This document shows, in pieces, positions 7,402 to 18,423 of a stretch of DNA of 33,286 nucleotides. This DNA is from Polynucleobacter meluiroseus (GTDB taxonomy: Bacteria > Pseudomonadota > Gammaproteobacteria > Burkholderiales > Burkholderiaceae). Both the position numbers and the translations under genes were made by a program. The DNA lies in assembly GCA_945878885.1 (NCBI GenBank), contig CAMCUP010000019.1:1-33286 (forward strand), given 5' to 3'. Position 1 is the first letter of the stretch; each line of letters begins with the position of its first letter. The notes beneath the pieces are model-generated. The model was not told the origin of the DNA. It was given only the letters and a program-made list of their open reading frames with translations, and made no database searches.

Positions 7402-7637
7402 TCAAGCCCATTAGCCTGCTTAATTTACTTGTGGATAAGTCTGTGGATATCACTGAGTTTGCCATTATTTATTAATTAAAATTTATTTTTTAAGTGCTTC
7501 TTAAATAGAAATTTACTACCATTTATCTAATTAAAACAATAACTTATATCAAATTATGTAGGAGGAGTCTGAAATTTCAAGCGAATCTTACTGAATTTCT
7601 TGCGCACTTGATTGGGTGTGTATAACTATGTGTATAA
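7364..7637. promoter_or_regulatory. DnaA-box cluster in the hemE-priA spacer
   Basis: The 284-bp spacer 7402-7685 holds no gene. It has two perfect DnaA boxes on the minus strand of the form TTATACACA (7617-7625 and 7629-7637), one perfect TTATCCACA (7430-7438), one ATATCCACA with a single mismatch (7442-7450), and a near match TTATCCACG (7364-7372, plus strand) inside the priA start. The two minus-strand pairs each have the same 12-bp period. Between them lies a very A/T-rich stretch (7464-7560). A possible priA promoter, TTGATA-17-TAGATA (7524-7552), sits in that stretch. It looks origin-like in composition, but gene orientation argues against it being the main origin; DnaA titration or control of priA is more likely. 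Confidence 0.6.
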
Positions 7638-7685
7638 CTTTTCGCATTGCACCAAATTTACGGGGCCCTGCTTGTCCAGCCAAGC

Positions 7686-8789
7686 TTATTTTCTAAGCGC
7701 TTGAGAGCGGCTTAGCACGGCCTCAACCAAGGCCGAAACGTGTTCTGGTGGGGTAAATTGAGAAATGCCATGCCCTAAATTAAAGATATGTCCATCCAAG
7801 GCATGCCCGCCCGCCCGCATTGGTGGCGCAGTTGCGAGCTCATTAAGAATTTCAATGGCTAATTGCTGAATTTGTGCTGGCTCTGCAAACAAGGCAAGGG
7901 GGTCGATATTGCCTTGTAAAGCAATTGGCTGCTGTAGGGTGTGCAATTGCTGGCGGGCTCGCTTAAGAGACATGGTCCAATCTAGGCCGATTACATCCGC
8001 TCCTGCTTGTGCCATATTGTTTAACCATAAGCCGCCACCTTTGGTAAAAATGATAATTGGCACTTTGCGCCCCTGATGCTCTCTTGGCAACTGCTTTATT
8101 ACTTCGCACATACTAGCTAAGGACACGCTTTGATACCATTTATCAGGCAGCATGCCGCCCCAAGTATCAAAAATCATCAGTGCCTGCGCACCCGCCTCTA
8201 ATTGCAAGCTTAAATATTGCGCTACCGACTGCGCATTGATTTTGAGTATGTGTGCCAGCAAATCGGGTCGACTAAACATCATGGTCTTAGCATGGCGAAA
8301 ATCATCGGCGCTTGAGCCATCTATCATGTAACAAGCTAAGGTCCAAGGTGATCCTGAAAAGCCAATTAAAGGAACGCGCTGCTGACCATTTTGCATTAGT
8401 GCTCGACGAATTTCTGCGACTGCATCAAATACATATTTCAGCTGATTCATATCAGCTGCTTGTAACTTTGCAACATCATCAGCTGTTCGTAAAGGCCTTT
8501 CAAAGCTGGGGCCTTCACCTGCGGTAAATTGCAAACCAAGCCCCATTGCATCAGGAATAGTTAAAATATCTGAAAATAAAATTGCTGCATCGAGTGGGTA
8601 TCGGTCTAGCGGCTGTAAGGTAACTTCGGTAGCTAAATTAGGATTTTTTGCTAAAGCTAAAAAACTTCCAGCTTTTGCGCGCGTCGCGTTGTACTCAGGA
8701 AGATATCGGCCTGCTTGACGCATTAGCCAGAGGGGAGTGCGATCAGTTGGCTCGCCAAAGCAGGCCTTAAGGAATCGATCATTTAGCAA
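7686..8789 (-). CDS. hemE: Uroporphyrinogen decarboxylase HemE
   Basis: HemE removes four acetate carboxylates from uroporphyrinogen III to give coproporphyrinogen III in heme synthesis. At 367 residues it is full length. Family blocks seen are [33 protein letters not shown] with the catalytic Asp, [33 protein letters not shown] and [10 protein letters not shown]. The start is a TTG seven codons after the in-frame stop of atpC, with no ATG or GTG available and no clear Shine-Dalgarno sequence, so translation may be coupled to atpC. The 18-bp gap suggests hemE is the last gene of the atp transcript. No good terminator follows. Confidence 0.96.
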   Translation of the reverse strand: MLNDRFLKACFGEPTDRTPLWLMRQAGRYLPEYNATRAKAGSFLALAKNPNLATEVTLQPLDRYPLDAAILFSDILTIPDAMGLGLQFTAGEGPSFERPLRTADDVAKLQAADMNQLKYVFDAVAEIRRALMQNGQQRVPLIGFSGSPWTLACYMIDGSSADDFRHAKTMMFSRPDLLAHILKINAQSVAQYLSLQLEAGAQALMIFDTWGGMLPDKWYQSVSLASMCEVIKQLPREHQGRKVPIIIFTKGGGLWLNNMAQAGADVIGLDWTMSLKRARQQLHTLQQPIALQGNIDPLALFAEPAQIQQLAIEILNELATAPPMRAGGHALDGHIFNLGHGISQFTPPEHVSALVEAVLSRSQALRK

Positions 8790-8807
8790 CGTTGGCTTAA
8801 AAAATAA

Positions 8808-9224
8808 TTATTTTTTGCGGCGTAGGCGCGCGATTGCAGCTAATTGAGCGGCGGCTATTACAAACTCTGATTGGGCCAAAGCCAAATCGAATTCACTACC
8901 ACGATTTTGCATAGCCTCTTCAGCGCGTTTTTTGGCTTCAAGGGCTTTGGCTTCATCAAGATCATGGCCACGGATAGCTGTATCGGCTAAGACTGTTACA
9001 TGATCAGGCTGTACCTCTAAATATCCGCCGGCAACAAACACAAACTCTTCCTCGCCATCAGCCTTTTCAATGCGAACTGATCCGGGACGAATACGAGTAA
9101 TTAGCGGGGTGTGCCCATGCAAAATACCCAGCTCGCCACTTTCACCAGGCAGTGCAACAAAATTGGCCTCACCGCTAAAAATAGACTGCTCGGCACTCAC
9201 CACGTCTACGCGAATTGTTGCCAT
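8808..9224 (-). CDS. atpC: ATP synthase F1 subunit epsilon
   Basis: The 138-residue epsilon subunit of the F1 central stalk. It has the N-terminal beta-sandwich ([19 protein letters not shown]) and the C-terminal two-helix hairpin rich in Ala, Glu and Lys (about 90-138), which in the family can extend and inhibit ATP hydrolysis. AAGGA lies upstream of the ATG at good distance. It is nine bases after atpD and is the last subunit gene of the cluster; hemE follows in the same reading frame. Confidence 0.96.
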   Translation of the reverse strand: MATIRVDVVSAEQSIFSGEANFVALPGESGELGILHGHTPLITRIRPGSVRIEKADGEEEFVFVAGGYLEVQPDHVTVLADTAIRGHDLDEAKALEAKKRAEEAMQNRGSEFDLALAQSEFVIAAAQLAAIARLRRKK

Positions 9225-9233
9225 GTTTTGTCC

Positions 9234-10658
<1,425 letters not shown>

Positions 10659-10698
10659 TTAATTCCTAAAATTCTTTGTATTTCTAAATGGTCGCGAT

Positions 10699-11565
10699 TT
10701 AAACCGCTGCCGCTCCGCCAACAATTTCTGACAACTCTTTGGTAATCGCCGCTTGACGCGTTTTGTTGTACTCTAATTGCAATTCACCAATCACATTTTT
10801 TGCATTATCTGAAGCCGATTTCATCGCAACCATCCGCGCCGATTGCTCGGAAGCTTTATTTTCAGCCACTGCTTGAAAAATTAAAGCTTCAACATAACGT
10901 TTTAATAAGCCATTGAGCACCGACTCAGCATCGGGCTCATAAATGTAATCCCAGGCATGCGCCGATTTTTCGGGCTCTAAAGTACTTGGCTCTAGAGGCA
11001 AGATTTTTTCTATAACAGGCTCTTGTTTCATCGTATTGACAAAACGGTTGTAGGCTAAATAGACAGCATCAACTTCACCTTTTTCAAAGGCATCTAATTG
11101 GGCCGCGATTGACCCAATCAAAATATCCATATGGGGCGTATCGCCGAGCTGAATCACATCAGAAAGAATTTTTGCTTTAGCTCGATTTAAAAATTGCAAT
11201 CCCTTGGCACCGATAGCCGTAAATTCAATTGGCGTATTAGTTGCCTGCATATCGCGTACTTGATTTGTGATTAAGCGCAGCACATTAGTATTTAATCCGC
11301 CACACAAACCCTTATCAGTACTAACCAAAATAGTACCAATGGTTTTCACTTCGCGCACCGCCATATAGCTTGGCCGATATTCAGGATTAGCTTTGGCTAA
11401 ATTAGCGACAATTTCGCGAATTTTTTCTGCGTAGGGACGTGCCGCGCGCATCCGCTCTTGAGCTCGCCGCATTTTCGATGCGGCTACCATTTCCATGGCC
11501 TTGGTGATCTTGCGCGTATTTTGTACGCTTTTAATCTTCGAACGAATTTCTTTTGTGCTTGCCAT
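10699..11565 (-). CDS. atpG: ATP synthase F1 subunit gamma
   Basis: The 288-residue rotating shaft of F1. The conserved N-terminal helix ([20 protein letters not shown]) and C-terminal helix ([20 protein letters not shown], then [19 protein letters not shown]) that form the coiled coil are both seen, with the DKGLCGGLN block between. It begins seven bases after atpA ends; no strong ribosome-binding site is visible, so coupling to atpA is likely. Confidence 0.97.
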   Translation of the reverse strand: MASTKEIRSKIKSVQNTRKITKAMEMVAASKMRRAQERMRAARPYAEKIREIVANLAKANPEYRPSYMAVREVKTIGTILVSTDKGLCGGLNTNVLRLITNQVRDMQATNTPIEFTAIGAKGLQFLNRAKAKILSDVIQLGDTPHMDILIGSIAAQLDAFEKGEVDAVYLAYNRFVNTMKQEPVIEKILPLEPSTLEPEKSAHAWDYIYEPDAESVLNGLLKRYVEALIFQAVAENKASEQSARMVAMKSASDNAKNVIGELQLEYNKTRQAAITKELSEIVGGAAAV

Positions 11566-11572
11566 GATTTAT

Positions 11573-13111
11573 TTACGCAGCGGCACGCTTATAGTCTTCA
11601 ACTGCTGCACGCAAGGCAGCTTCGTCTTCCTTGCTTAAGTCTTTGCTCTCTTCAATACTGTTAACTAGTGCGGCATATTTTGACTTCAAAAACTCGTGCA
11701 AGCCCTTTTCAAATGGCAGCACTTGCTTTACATCAATATCATCGAAGAAGCCGTTATTGACAGCGTAGAGTGATGCTGCCATTTGCCACACCTGCATCGG
11801 CATATATTGTGGCTGCTTTAATAATTCGGTAACTCGACGGCCGCGCTCGAGCTGTTTGCGTGTAGCATCGTCTAGATCAGATGCAAACTGTGCAAAAGCT
11901 GCCAGCTCACGATATTGCGCTAAGTCGGTACGAATACCGCCGGATAATTTCTTAATTACTTTGGTTTGTGCGGCGCCGCCTACCCGCGATACTGAAATAC
12001 CTGCGTTAATGGCTGGGCGCACACCCGCGTTGAACAAATCGGTTTCTAAAAAGATTTGTCCGTCGGTAATTGAAATCACGTTAGTTGGCACGAAGGCAGA
12101 AACGTCGCCTGCTTGAGTTTCAATAATTGGCAAGGCCGTTAGTGAGCCTGTTTTACCTTTTACAGCTCCCTTTGTAAACTTCTCAACATACTCTGCATTT
12201 ACCCGAGCCGCGCGCTCAAGTAAGCGTGAGTGGAGATAAAACACATCGCCAGGATAAGCTTCACGGCCAGGTGGGCGGCGTAACAATAGCGAAATTTGTC
12301 GATAAGCTACTGCTTGTTTGGTTAAATCATCATAAACAATTAAAGCGTCTTCACCGCGATCACGGAAGTATTCGCCCATAGTGCATCCTGCATACGCAGA
12401 TAAGTATTGCATTGCGGCTGAATCTGATGCGCTAGCAGCGACCACCACGGTGTATTCCATAGCGCCGAGCTCAGTGAGCTTGCGCACAACGTTAGCAATG
12501 GTGGAGGCTTTTTGTCCAATAGCTACATAAATGCAATAAACACCTTTGCCTTTTTGATTAATGATGGCATCAACTGCTACAGCAGTTTTACCGGTTTGAC
12601 GATCGCCAATGATTAATTCACGCTGGCCGCGCCCAATTGGCACCATTGCATCAATTGCCTTTAAGCCGGTTTGTACGGGCTGGCTAACTGATTGGCGCGC
12701 AATTACGCCCGGGGCAACTTTTTCAATAAAGTCGCTTAATTTTGCATTGACAGGACCTTTGCCATCAATTGGCTGGCCTAATGCATCAACTACACGACCT
12801 AATAATTCAGGCCCTACAGGAACCTCCAAAATACGTCCTGTGCACTTGACTGGATCGCCCTCTTTGATATGGGTATATTCACCTAGCACTACCGCGCCCA
12901 CTGAATCGCGCTCTAAATTTAAGGCGAGGCCAATAGTGCCGCCAGGAAACTCGAGCATCTCGCCCTGCATTACTCCCGATAAGCCATATACACGGCAAAT
13001 ACCATCAGTAACCGAAATAACGGTCCCTTGATTGCGCATCTGGGTATCTATGCCTAAATCGCTAATTCGGCTTTTGATCAGCTCACTGATTTCGGAAGGA
13101 TTGAGTTGCAT
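11573..13111 (-). CDS. atpA: ATP synthase F1 subunit alpha
   Basis: The 512-residue non-catalytic nucleotide-binding subunit. Walker A is GDRQTGKT (169-176). Other family blocks are [14 protein letters not shown], the [12 protein letters not shown] segment with the Walker B Asp residues, and the [10 protein letters not shown] block near residue 370 that places the arginine finger into the catalytic site. AGGAG precedes the ATG. It lies 39 bp after atpH. Confidence 0.98.
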   Translation of the reverse strand: MQLNPSEISELIKSRISDLGIDTQMRNQGTVISVTDGICRVYGLSGVMQGEMLEFPGGTIGLALNLERDSVGAVVLGEYTHIKEGDPVKCTGRILEVPVGPELLGRVVDALGQPIDGKGPVNAKLSDFIEKVAPGVIARQSVSQPVQTGLKAIDAMVPIGRGQRELIIGDRQTGKTAVAVDAIINQKGKGVYCIYVAIGQKASTIANVVRKLTELGAMEYTVVVAASASDSAAMQYLSAYAGCTMGEYFRDRGEDALIVYDDLTKQAVAYRQISLLLRRPPGREAYPGDVFYLHSRLLERAARVNAEYVEKFTKGAVKGKTGSLTALPIIETQAGDVSAFVPTNVISITDGQIFLETDLFNAGVRPAINAGISVSRVGGAAQTKVIKKLSGGIRTDLAQYRELAAFAQFASDLDDATRKQLERGRRVTELLKQPQYMPMQVWQMAASLYAVNNGFFDDIDVKQVLPFEKGLHEFLKSKYAALVNSIEESKDLSKEDEAALRAAVEDYKRAAA

Positions 13112-13150
13112 TGCTTACTCCTGGGTCTTAATTCGTATGTTCTTCATTAT

Positions 13151-13687
13151 TTATGCGCTAAGGCTCATTTGCATCTGAGCCAAGCGCGCTTTTACAGAGC
13201 CGTCCAATACTTCATCGCCAACTTGGACGCGTATTCCGCCAATTAAACTGGGATCAATTAAAATGGTTGAACGCAATTCTTTGCCGCCAAAACGTTTCTT
13301 TAAACTGGCCAATAAACTACTTAAAGCCTCGCCCTCAATCGGAAATGCGCTAGTGATCATTACATCTGCAGCGCCTTCGCTTTGATTTTTGAGTAAATTA
13401 AACTGCGCAGCAATTTCGCTCAAAACACCCAAGCGTTGATTTTGATTTAGTAAGCGCAAAAAACTCAACACTTTTTTGCTCACTTTGGTTTTGGCTATTC
13501 CAACTATAAGCTGACTTAAGTCGGCAGCTGATACCTTGGGGTTATTTGCCAACAAGACCAATTCTGGTGCAGAAGCAATTTGCGCCAATTCGGAAAGCTG
13601 CTCGGACCACGAAGCCAAGTCTGTTGGTTGAGCGCTACTAAATAGTGCCTCAGCATAAGGACGGGCAATGGTGGCTAAATCGGCCAT
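13151..13687 (-). CDS. atpH: ATP synthase F1 subunit delta
   Basis: The 178-residue delta subunit, which joins the top of F1 alpha to the peripheral stalk (b subunits). It starts ATIARPYAEALF, as usual for the family, has an all-helical N-terminal domain to about residue 105, and ends with DPSLIGGIRVQVGDEVLDGSV, the conserved C-terminal signature. One base separates it from atpF. Confidence 0.96.
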   Translation of the reverse strand: MADLATIARPYAEALFSSAQPTDLASWSEQLSELAQIASAPELVLLANNPKVSAADLSQLIVGIAKTKVSKKVLSFLRLLNQNQRLGVLSEIAAQFNLLKNQSEGAADVMITSAFPIEGEALSSLLASLKKRFGGKELRSTILIDPSLIGGIRVQVGDEVLDGSVKARLAQMQMSLSA

Positions 13688-13688
13688 A

Positions 13689-14159
13689 TCAAAGCTGCGC
13701 CTTAAGTTGCTCTAATAAAGAGGCATGCGATTTAGCGTCAACTTCGCGTTGTAAAATTTGTTCAGCGCCCTGTACGGCTAAGGTAGCTACTTCTATGCGT
13801 AAAATTTCACGAGCACGACACACTTGCTGCTCAGCGTCTTCTTTGGCCTGAGACAAAATTCGGGCTGCCTCAGCTTGTGCATTTGCGCGAATTTCTTCCG
13901 CAGCCATTTGCGCGCGCTTCTCAGCTTCGGCGACTCGTTGAGCGCCTTCTTGACGTGCGCCAGCTAATTCTTGCTCGGCAACTTTGCTTGCTGAAGCTAA
14001 GTCGGCTTTGCCACGCTCTGCTGCTGCCAAGCCTTCGGCTACTTTGGTAGCGCGATCGTCTAATGCCTTCACTAGGGGTGGCCACACAAAGCGTGCAACT
14101 ACCCACCAAAGAATGAAGAAAACGATCATTTGCGCGAATAGGGTCGCGTTCAGATTCAC
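13689..14159 (-). CDS. atpF: ATP synthase Fo subunit b
   Basis: The 156-residue peripheral stalk subunit. One N-terminal membrane helix (about 5-25, [21 protein letters not shown]) is followed by a long Ala/Glu/Arg-rich coiled coil to the end, where it forms a dimer and binds delta. The start is GTG with a good AAGGA five to six bases upstream. A stem-loop lies in the 64-bp spacer before it. Confidence 0.96.
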   Translation of the reverse strand: MNLNATLFAQMIVFFILWWVVARFVWPPLVKALDDRATKVAEGLAAAERGKADLASASKVAEQELAGARQEGAQRVAEAEKRAQMAAEEIRANAQAEAARILSQAKEDAEQQVCRAREILRIEVATLAVQGAEQILQREVDAKSHASLLEQLKAQL

Positions 14160-14191
14160 GATATTCCTTTCAGTATTGTTAAGAGCGGGAA

Positions 14192-14210
14192 GATGACAAA
14201 ATTAGTCATC
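14192..14210 (-). other. Stem-loop in the atpE-atpF spacer
   Basis: GATGAC and GTCATC form a perfect six-pair stem with a seven-base loop in the transcript between atpE and atpF. No T-run follows, so it is not a terminator. Because subunit c is needed in several copies per complex, such a hairpin could protect the upstream part of the message or mark a processing site. That role is inferred, not shown. Confidence 0.4.
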
Positions 14211-14223
14211 CAAGCCGAAACAA

Positions 14224-14505
<282 letters not shown>

Positions 14506-14530
14506 TTAAAAGGGGTGAGGTTGAAAAAAA

Positions 14531-15424
<894 letters not shown>

Positions 15425-15455
15425 TCAAAATTCCCTGTTTCATTCACTTTGCTGC

Positions 15456-15959
15456 TTACTTGTTACGCCACACCAACCAATAGCATTTCAAGGTCAAAAA
15501 ATAAGTAAGCAACAATGGCAACCATTTTAAATCTGGCTGCTTTAGAGCAAACCCCACAAACAAGGCGATAGTGAGGGTGATTTTTATTAATTCACCCGAA
15601 ATCACAGCCGCCAAAAACCTACCTGCACTAGGCTTATTGGGCCTATTTGCCACTTGCAAGCGTAATAAAAATACAGCTGCAGGCAAAACTCCAATTAACC
15701 CGCCCACTAGAGCCGAATGAGTATAAAGGTTTATACCCGGCGGGCTTCCAAAAAAACTACACACAACTGCGCTAAGCAGAGTTACCAATAACTGCCCCAA
15801 AATAACCCGCCAAGGCGACAAAGCGAAAAATTGCGCGGGCCGCGCGGCCCGTAAGGCGCTCATCTCTGCTTTACTGTATGTCTGAAAAGCCTCTTCTGGC
15901 TCTTCCCATTGACACTTAGGCGGAAGTTGATTTTTTTGGGTAATCAATTTAGCCCGCAT
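15456..15959 (-). CDS. atpI: ATP synthase assembly protein I (AtpI)
   Basis: A 167-residue membrane protein heading the atp operon. After a charged, soluble start it has four predicted membrane helices (about 50-65, 75-98, 115-135 and 140-160). AtpI assists assembly of the c ring. The start is uncertain: a promoter-like -10 hexamer directly touches the ATG at 15959, which would put the transcription start inside the reading frame. The internal ATG at 15863 (Met33, MSALRAARP) would then be used. The stretch before Met33 (WEEPEEAF) looks like the acidic start of other betaproteobacterial AtpI proteins, which favours the long form. Confidence 0.88.
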   Translation of the reverse strand: MRAKLITQKNQLPPKCQWEEPEEAFQTYSKAEMSALRAARPAQFFALSPWRVILGQLLVTLLSAVVCSFFGSPPGINLYTHSALVGGLIGVLPAAVFLLRLQVANRPNKPSAGRFLAAVISGELIKITLTIALFVGFALKQPDLKWLPLLLTYFLTLKCYWLVWRNK

Positions 15960-15988
15960 ATTTTAGTGGTGAGACGGCCATTGGTCAA
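15960..15988 (-). promoter_or_regulatory. Putative atp operon promoter
   Basis: On the minus strand TTGACC (15983-15988) is followed after 17 bp by TAAAAT (15960-15965). Both hexamers match the consensus at five of six positions. It lies in the 61-bp gap between parB and atpI. Its -10 touches the atpI ATG, so either translation starts downstream or the ATG at 15959 is served by an upstream transcript from parB. Confidence 0.5.
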
Positions 15989-16020
15989 TTGTTTTTGAAC
16001 TGTTTGGTGGATATTTTTTG

Positions 16021-16920
16021 TTACGCACTCACAATACCCAACTTTTTTAGTAGGGCATCTAGTTCATCAAACTGACTAAAACGGATGCACAGTTCACCGC
16101 CTTGTCTTTTAATTTTGAATTGAGCCGCTAAGCCAATTAAATCGGCAATTTCTTGTGCCAAACGAAGCAAATCAGGATCTTGATTTGTGAAAGAAGTCGG
16201 TATGCCTTGTTGAGTTTTTTTATTCTGGCCAATTTGCCCAATTGCAATGGCTGCTGCGGTAGCCATTTTTTCAGCCTCCCTTACCGATAAGCCTTGCGCT
16301 GCGATGCGCTGAGCCAAAATAATTTGGCTAGCGCCAGGCAAGGGCAACAAGGCCCTTGCATGCCCCATATCAAGATCACCTGCTAGCAGCATGGCTTGTA
16401 CTGGCTTGGCTAACTGCATTAGGCGCAACAGGTTACTGATAGCGCTGCGAGACTTGCCTACCGCCTTAGCAGCGGCCTCGTGCGTAAAATCGAATTCCTC
16501 GATTAAACGCGCTAAGCCTTGCGATTCTTCAAGCGGGTTTAAATCCTCGCGCTGCATATTTTCAATTAATGCCATCGCCGCGGCAGAGCGATCGCTAGCA
16601 GTGCTAATTAATACGGGCACAGCGCTTAAGCCCGCCAGTTGTGCGGCACGAAAACGGCGCTCACCAGCAATAATTTCATATTTACCTGCATCGACTTCGC
16701 GCACCAATAGCGGTTGCATAATACCCTGCTCACGAATGCTGTCAGCTAGTTCTTGCAAGCCTACCGCCTTCATCTGCTGACGGGGTTGATACTTGCCAGC
16801 CTGTAATGCAGTTAGTGGTAATGATGAAACACCTACGTTATTGCCCTCATCTGTTTGGTTTTTTTCGCCTAGCAAAGCATCAAGGCCTCGACCCAACCCT
16901 TTTTTCTTAGTAACACTCAT
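16021..16920 (-). CDS. parB: Chromosome partitioning protein ParB
   Basis: ParB binds parS, uses CTP to clamp and spread on DNA, and drives origin segregation with ParA. The 299 residues begin with the KKGLGRGLDALLG motif that contacts ParA, then the ParB/Srx domain with GERRFRAAQ and ENMQREDLNPLEE, a helix-turn-helix (HEAAAKAVGKSRSAISNLLRL, about 150-170), and a C-terminal dimerisation domain. Its ATG overlaps the parA stop by four bases. Two perfect parS sites lie upstream within 4 kb. Confidence 0.97.
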   Translation of the reverse strand: MSVTKKKGLGRGLDALLGEKNQTDEGNNVGVSSLPLTALQAGKYQPRQQMKAVGLQELADSIREQGIMQPLLVREVDAGKYEIIAGERRFRAAQLAGLSAVPVLISTASDRSAAAMALIENMQREDLNPLEESQGLARLIEEFDFTHEAAAKAVGKSRSAISNLLRLMQLAKPVQAMLLAGDLDMGHARALLPLPGASQIILAQRIAAQGLSVREAEKMATAAAIAIGQIGQNKKTQQGIPTSFTNQDPDLLRLAQEIADLIGLAAQFKIKRQGGELCIRFSQFDELDALLKKLGIVSA

Positions 16921-17723
16921 GGCTTAACCTCTTCCTGTTTTTTTTGGATTGCGTCCATGGCCAGAACACGCTGAATCATCTCAGCACCAAATTCTAAATA
17001 GGCCTGTGCACCTCGCGATGTTTTATCAAAAGTAACTCCTGGCATGCCGTAAGAGGGGGCTTCGGCCAGCCGTACGTTACGCGGAATAATTGAACTGAAC
17101 ACCTTGTCGCCAAAGTGCGCTAGCAATTGCTCAGAAACTTGTTGTTGTAATGTCATGCGCGCATCAAACATCACGCGCAACAAACCAATAATAATTAAAT
17201 CAGGATTTAATTTTGCATGCACCTGCTTAATCGTATTAACTAAATCTGATAAACCTTCCAATGCAAAATATTCACATTGCATTGGCACAATTACGCCATT
17301 GGCTGCACACAAACCGTTTAGTGTCAGCAACGATAATGCTGGTGGGCAATCAATCAAAATAAAATCGTAATCTTGGACCACTTGGCTCAGAGCATTTTTT
17401 AGGCGCAACTCGCGCTCTTTAAGCTCGACCAATTCAATTTCTGCCCCGGCTAGATCACGGTTTGCTGGCAACACATCATAGCCCGCACTAGGGCATGGCT
17501 GTAAAGCATCTTTAACGCTTGCATGTCCAATTAAAACTTGATAAACACTTTTACTTAGCTCGCTTTTTTCTATGCCCGAGCCCATTGTTGCATTGCCTTG
17601 TGGATCTAAATCTATTAACAAAACGCGTTGCTGATGACCAACTAAGCCCGCCGCTAAGTTAACTGCGGTGGTTGTTTTGCCAACTCCACCTTTTTGATTG
17701 GCAATACAAAAAATTTTGGCCAT
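16917..17723 (-). CDS. parA: Chromosome partitioning ATPase ParA
   Basis: A 268-residue deviant Walker ATPase. NQKGGVGKTTTAVNLA (residues 9-24) carries the signature Lys plus P-loop, LLIDLDPQGNAT the Walker A' Asp, and FILIDCPPALSLL the Walker B. It forms ATP-dependent patches on the nucleoid that move ParB-parS. I place the start at 17723 (MAKIFCIA); an in-frame extension to 17765 would run back into rsmG and shows no family similarity. It follows rsmG by 13 bp. Confidence 0.97.
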   Translation of the reverse strand: MAKIFCIANQKGGVGKTTTAVNLAAGLVGHQQRVLLIDLDPQGNATMGSGIEKSELSKSVYQVLIGHASVKDALQPCPSAGYDVLPANRDLAGAEIELVELKERELRLKNALSQVVQDYDFILIDCPPALSLLTLNGLCAANGVIVPMQCEYFALEGLSDLVNTIKQVHAKLNPDLIIIGLLRVMFDARMTLQQQVSEQLLAHFGDKVFSSIIPRNVRLAEAPSYGMPGVTFDKTSRGAQAYLEFGAEMIQRVLAMDAIQKKQEEVKP

Positions 17724-17736
17724 AGTAAACAGTTTT

Positions 17737-18423
17737 CTATAAAAAAGATTTGCGCATGCGAGCAAACGTTAATAAGTGTCGCTCGACCGAACGATTCGGC
17801 AAAAACACTGGAGCAGCAGAAACTAGGCGCCATTGATCTTTAGCTACCGCACTCATTTCAGTTTGAGTAAGCCTTGCTTTCATTGCAAAAACTAAGCCGC
17901 TTGGATTTAAAAAGGGCTCGGCTAAGCGTAAAAAATCGGCTAAATTGGTAAATGCCCGCGAAATAACCGCGTCGAAACGCCCAGCTTCGGTCAGCGCCGC
18001 TTCTTCGGCTCGCTTGGCCACTATTTCAATATTATTTAACTGTAGCTTACCCTTTAAATGCTGCAAAAACGCCGTCTTTTTGCGGACCTTTTCAATTAAG
18101 CTAAAACGCCATTCGGGCATCACAATTGCCAAGGGAATCGCAGGTAAACCACCACCAGAGCCTAGGTCGGCAATTTTAAAGGGTTGGTCCGCTAATCTGA
18201 CTTGACTGCCTTGTTGGGCCTGAAGCGCATCCGCAATTTCGGGTAAAATTGCAATAGAATCAAGTAGATGCAAGCTTATTGAGTCATTTTCTCCAACAAT
18301 TGCGGTTAAGTTATGCACCTGGTTCCAACGCTCTAGTTCAAGTAAAAATAGTTCGAGCTCGACAATAGCGCGGGGAGATAAATTAAGGTTTAGGCCTTCC
18401 AGACCATCGGTCAATACGCTCAT
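17737..18423 (-). CDS. rsmG: 16S rRNA m7G527 methyltransferase RsmG
   Basis: RsmG (GidB) adds N7-methyl to G527 of 16S rRNA; its loss gives low-level streptomycin resistance in other bacteria. The 228 residues show NLTAI near the start, the SAM-binding loop [16 protein letters not shown] (about 88-103), [12 protein letters not shown], and AVISRAF. The ATG overlaps the mnmG stop by four bases (ATGA), which is the classic gidA-gidB arrangement next to parAB. Confidence 0.96.
   Translation of the reverse strand: MSVLTDGLEGLNLNLSPRAIVELELFLLELERWNQVHNLTAIVGENDSISLHLLDSIAILPEIADALQAQQGSQVRLADQPFKIADLGSGGGLPAIPLAIVMPEWRFSLIEKVRKKTAFLQHLKGKLQLNNIEIVAKRAEEAALTEAGRFDAVISRAFTNLADFLRLAEPFLNPSGLVFAMKARLTQTEMSAVAKDQWRLVSAAPVFLPNRSVERHLLTFARMRKSFL

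Noticed and set aside
12609..13031. 140-codon plus-strand reading frame
   Set aside because: It lies wholly antisense to atpA, has no family likeness, and is proline/serine-rich as expected for a shadow of a conserved gene.
16391..16780. 129-codon plus-strand reading frame
   Set aside because: Antisense to the conserved core of parB; no independent evidence of coding.
17724..17765. N-terminal extension of parA
   Set aside because: It overlaps the end of rsmG; the family starts at MAKIFCIANQKGG.
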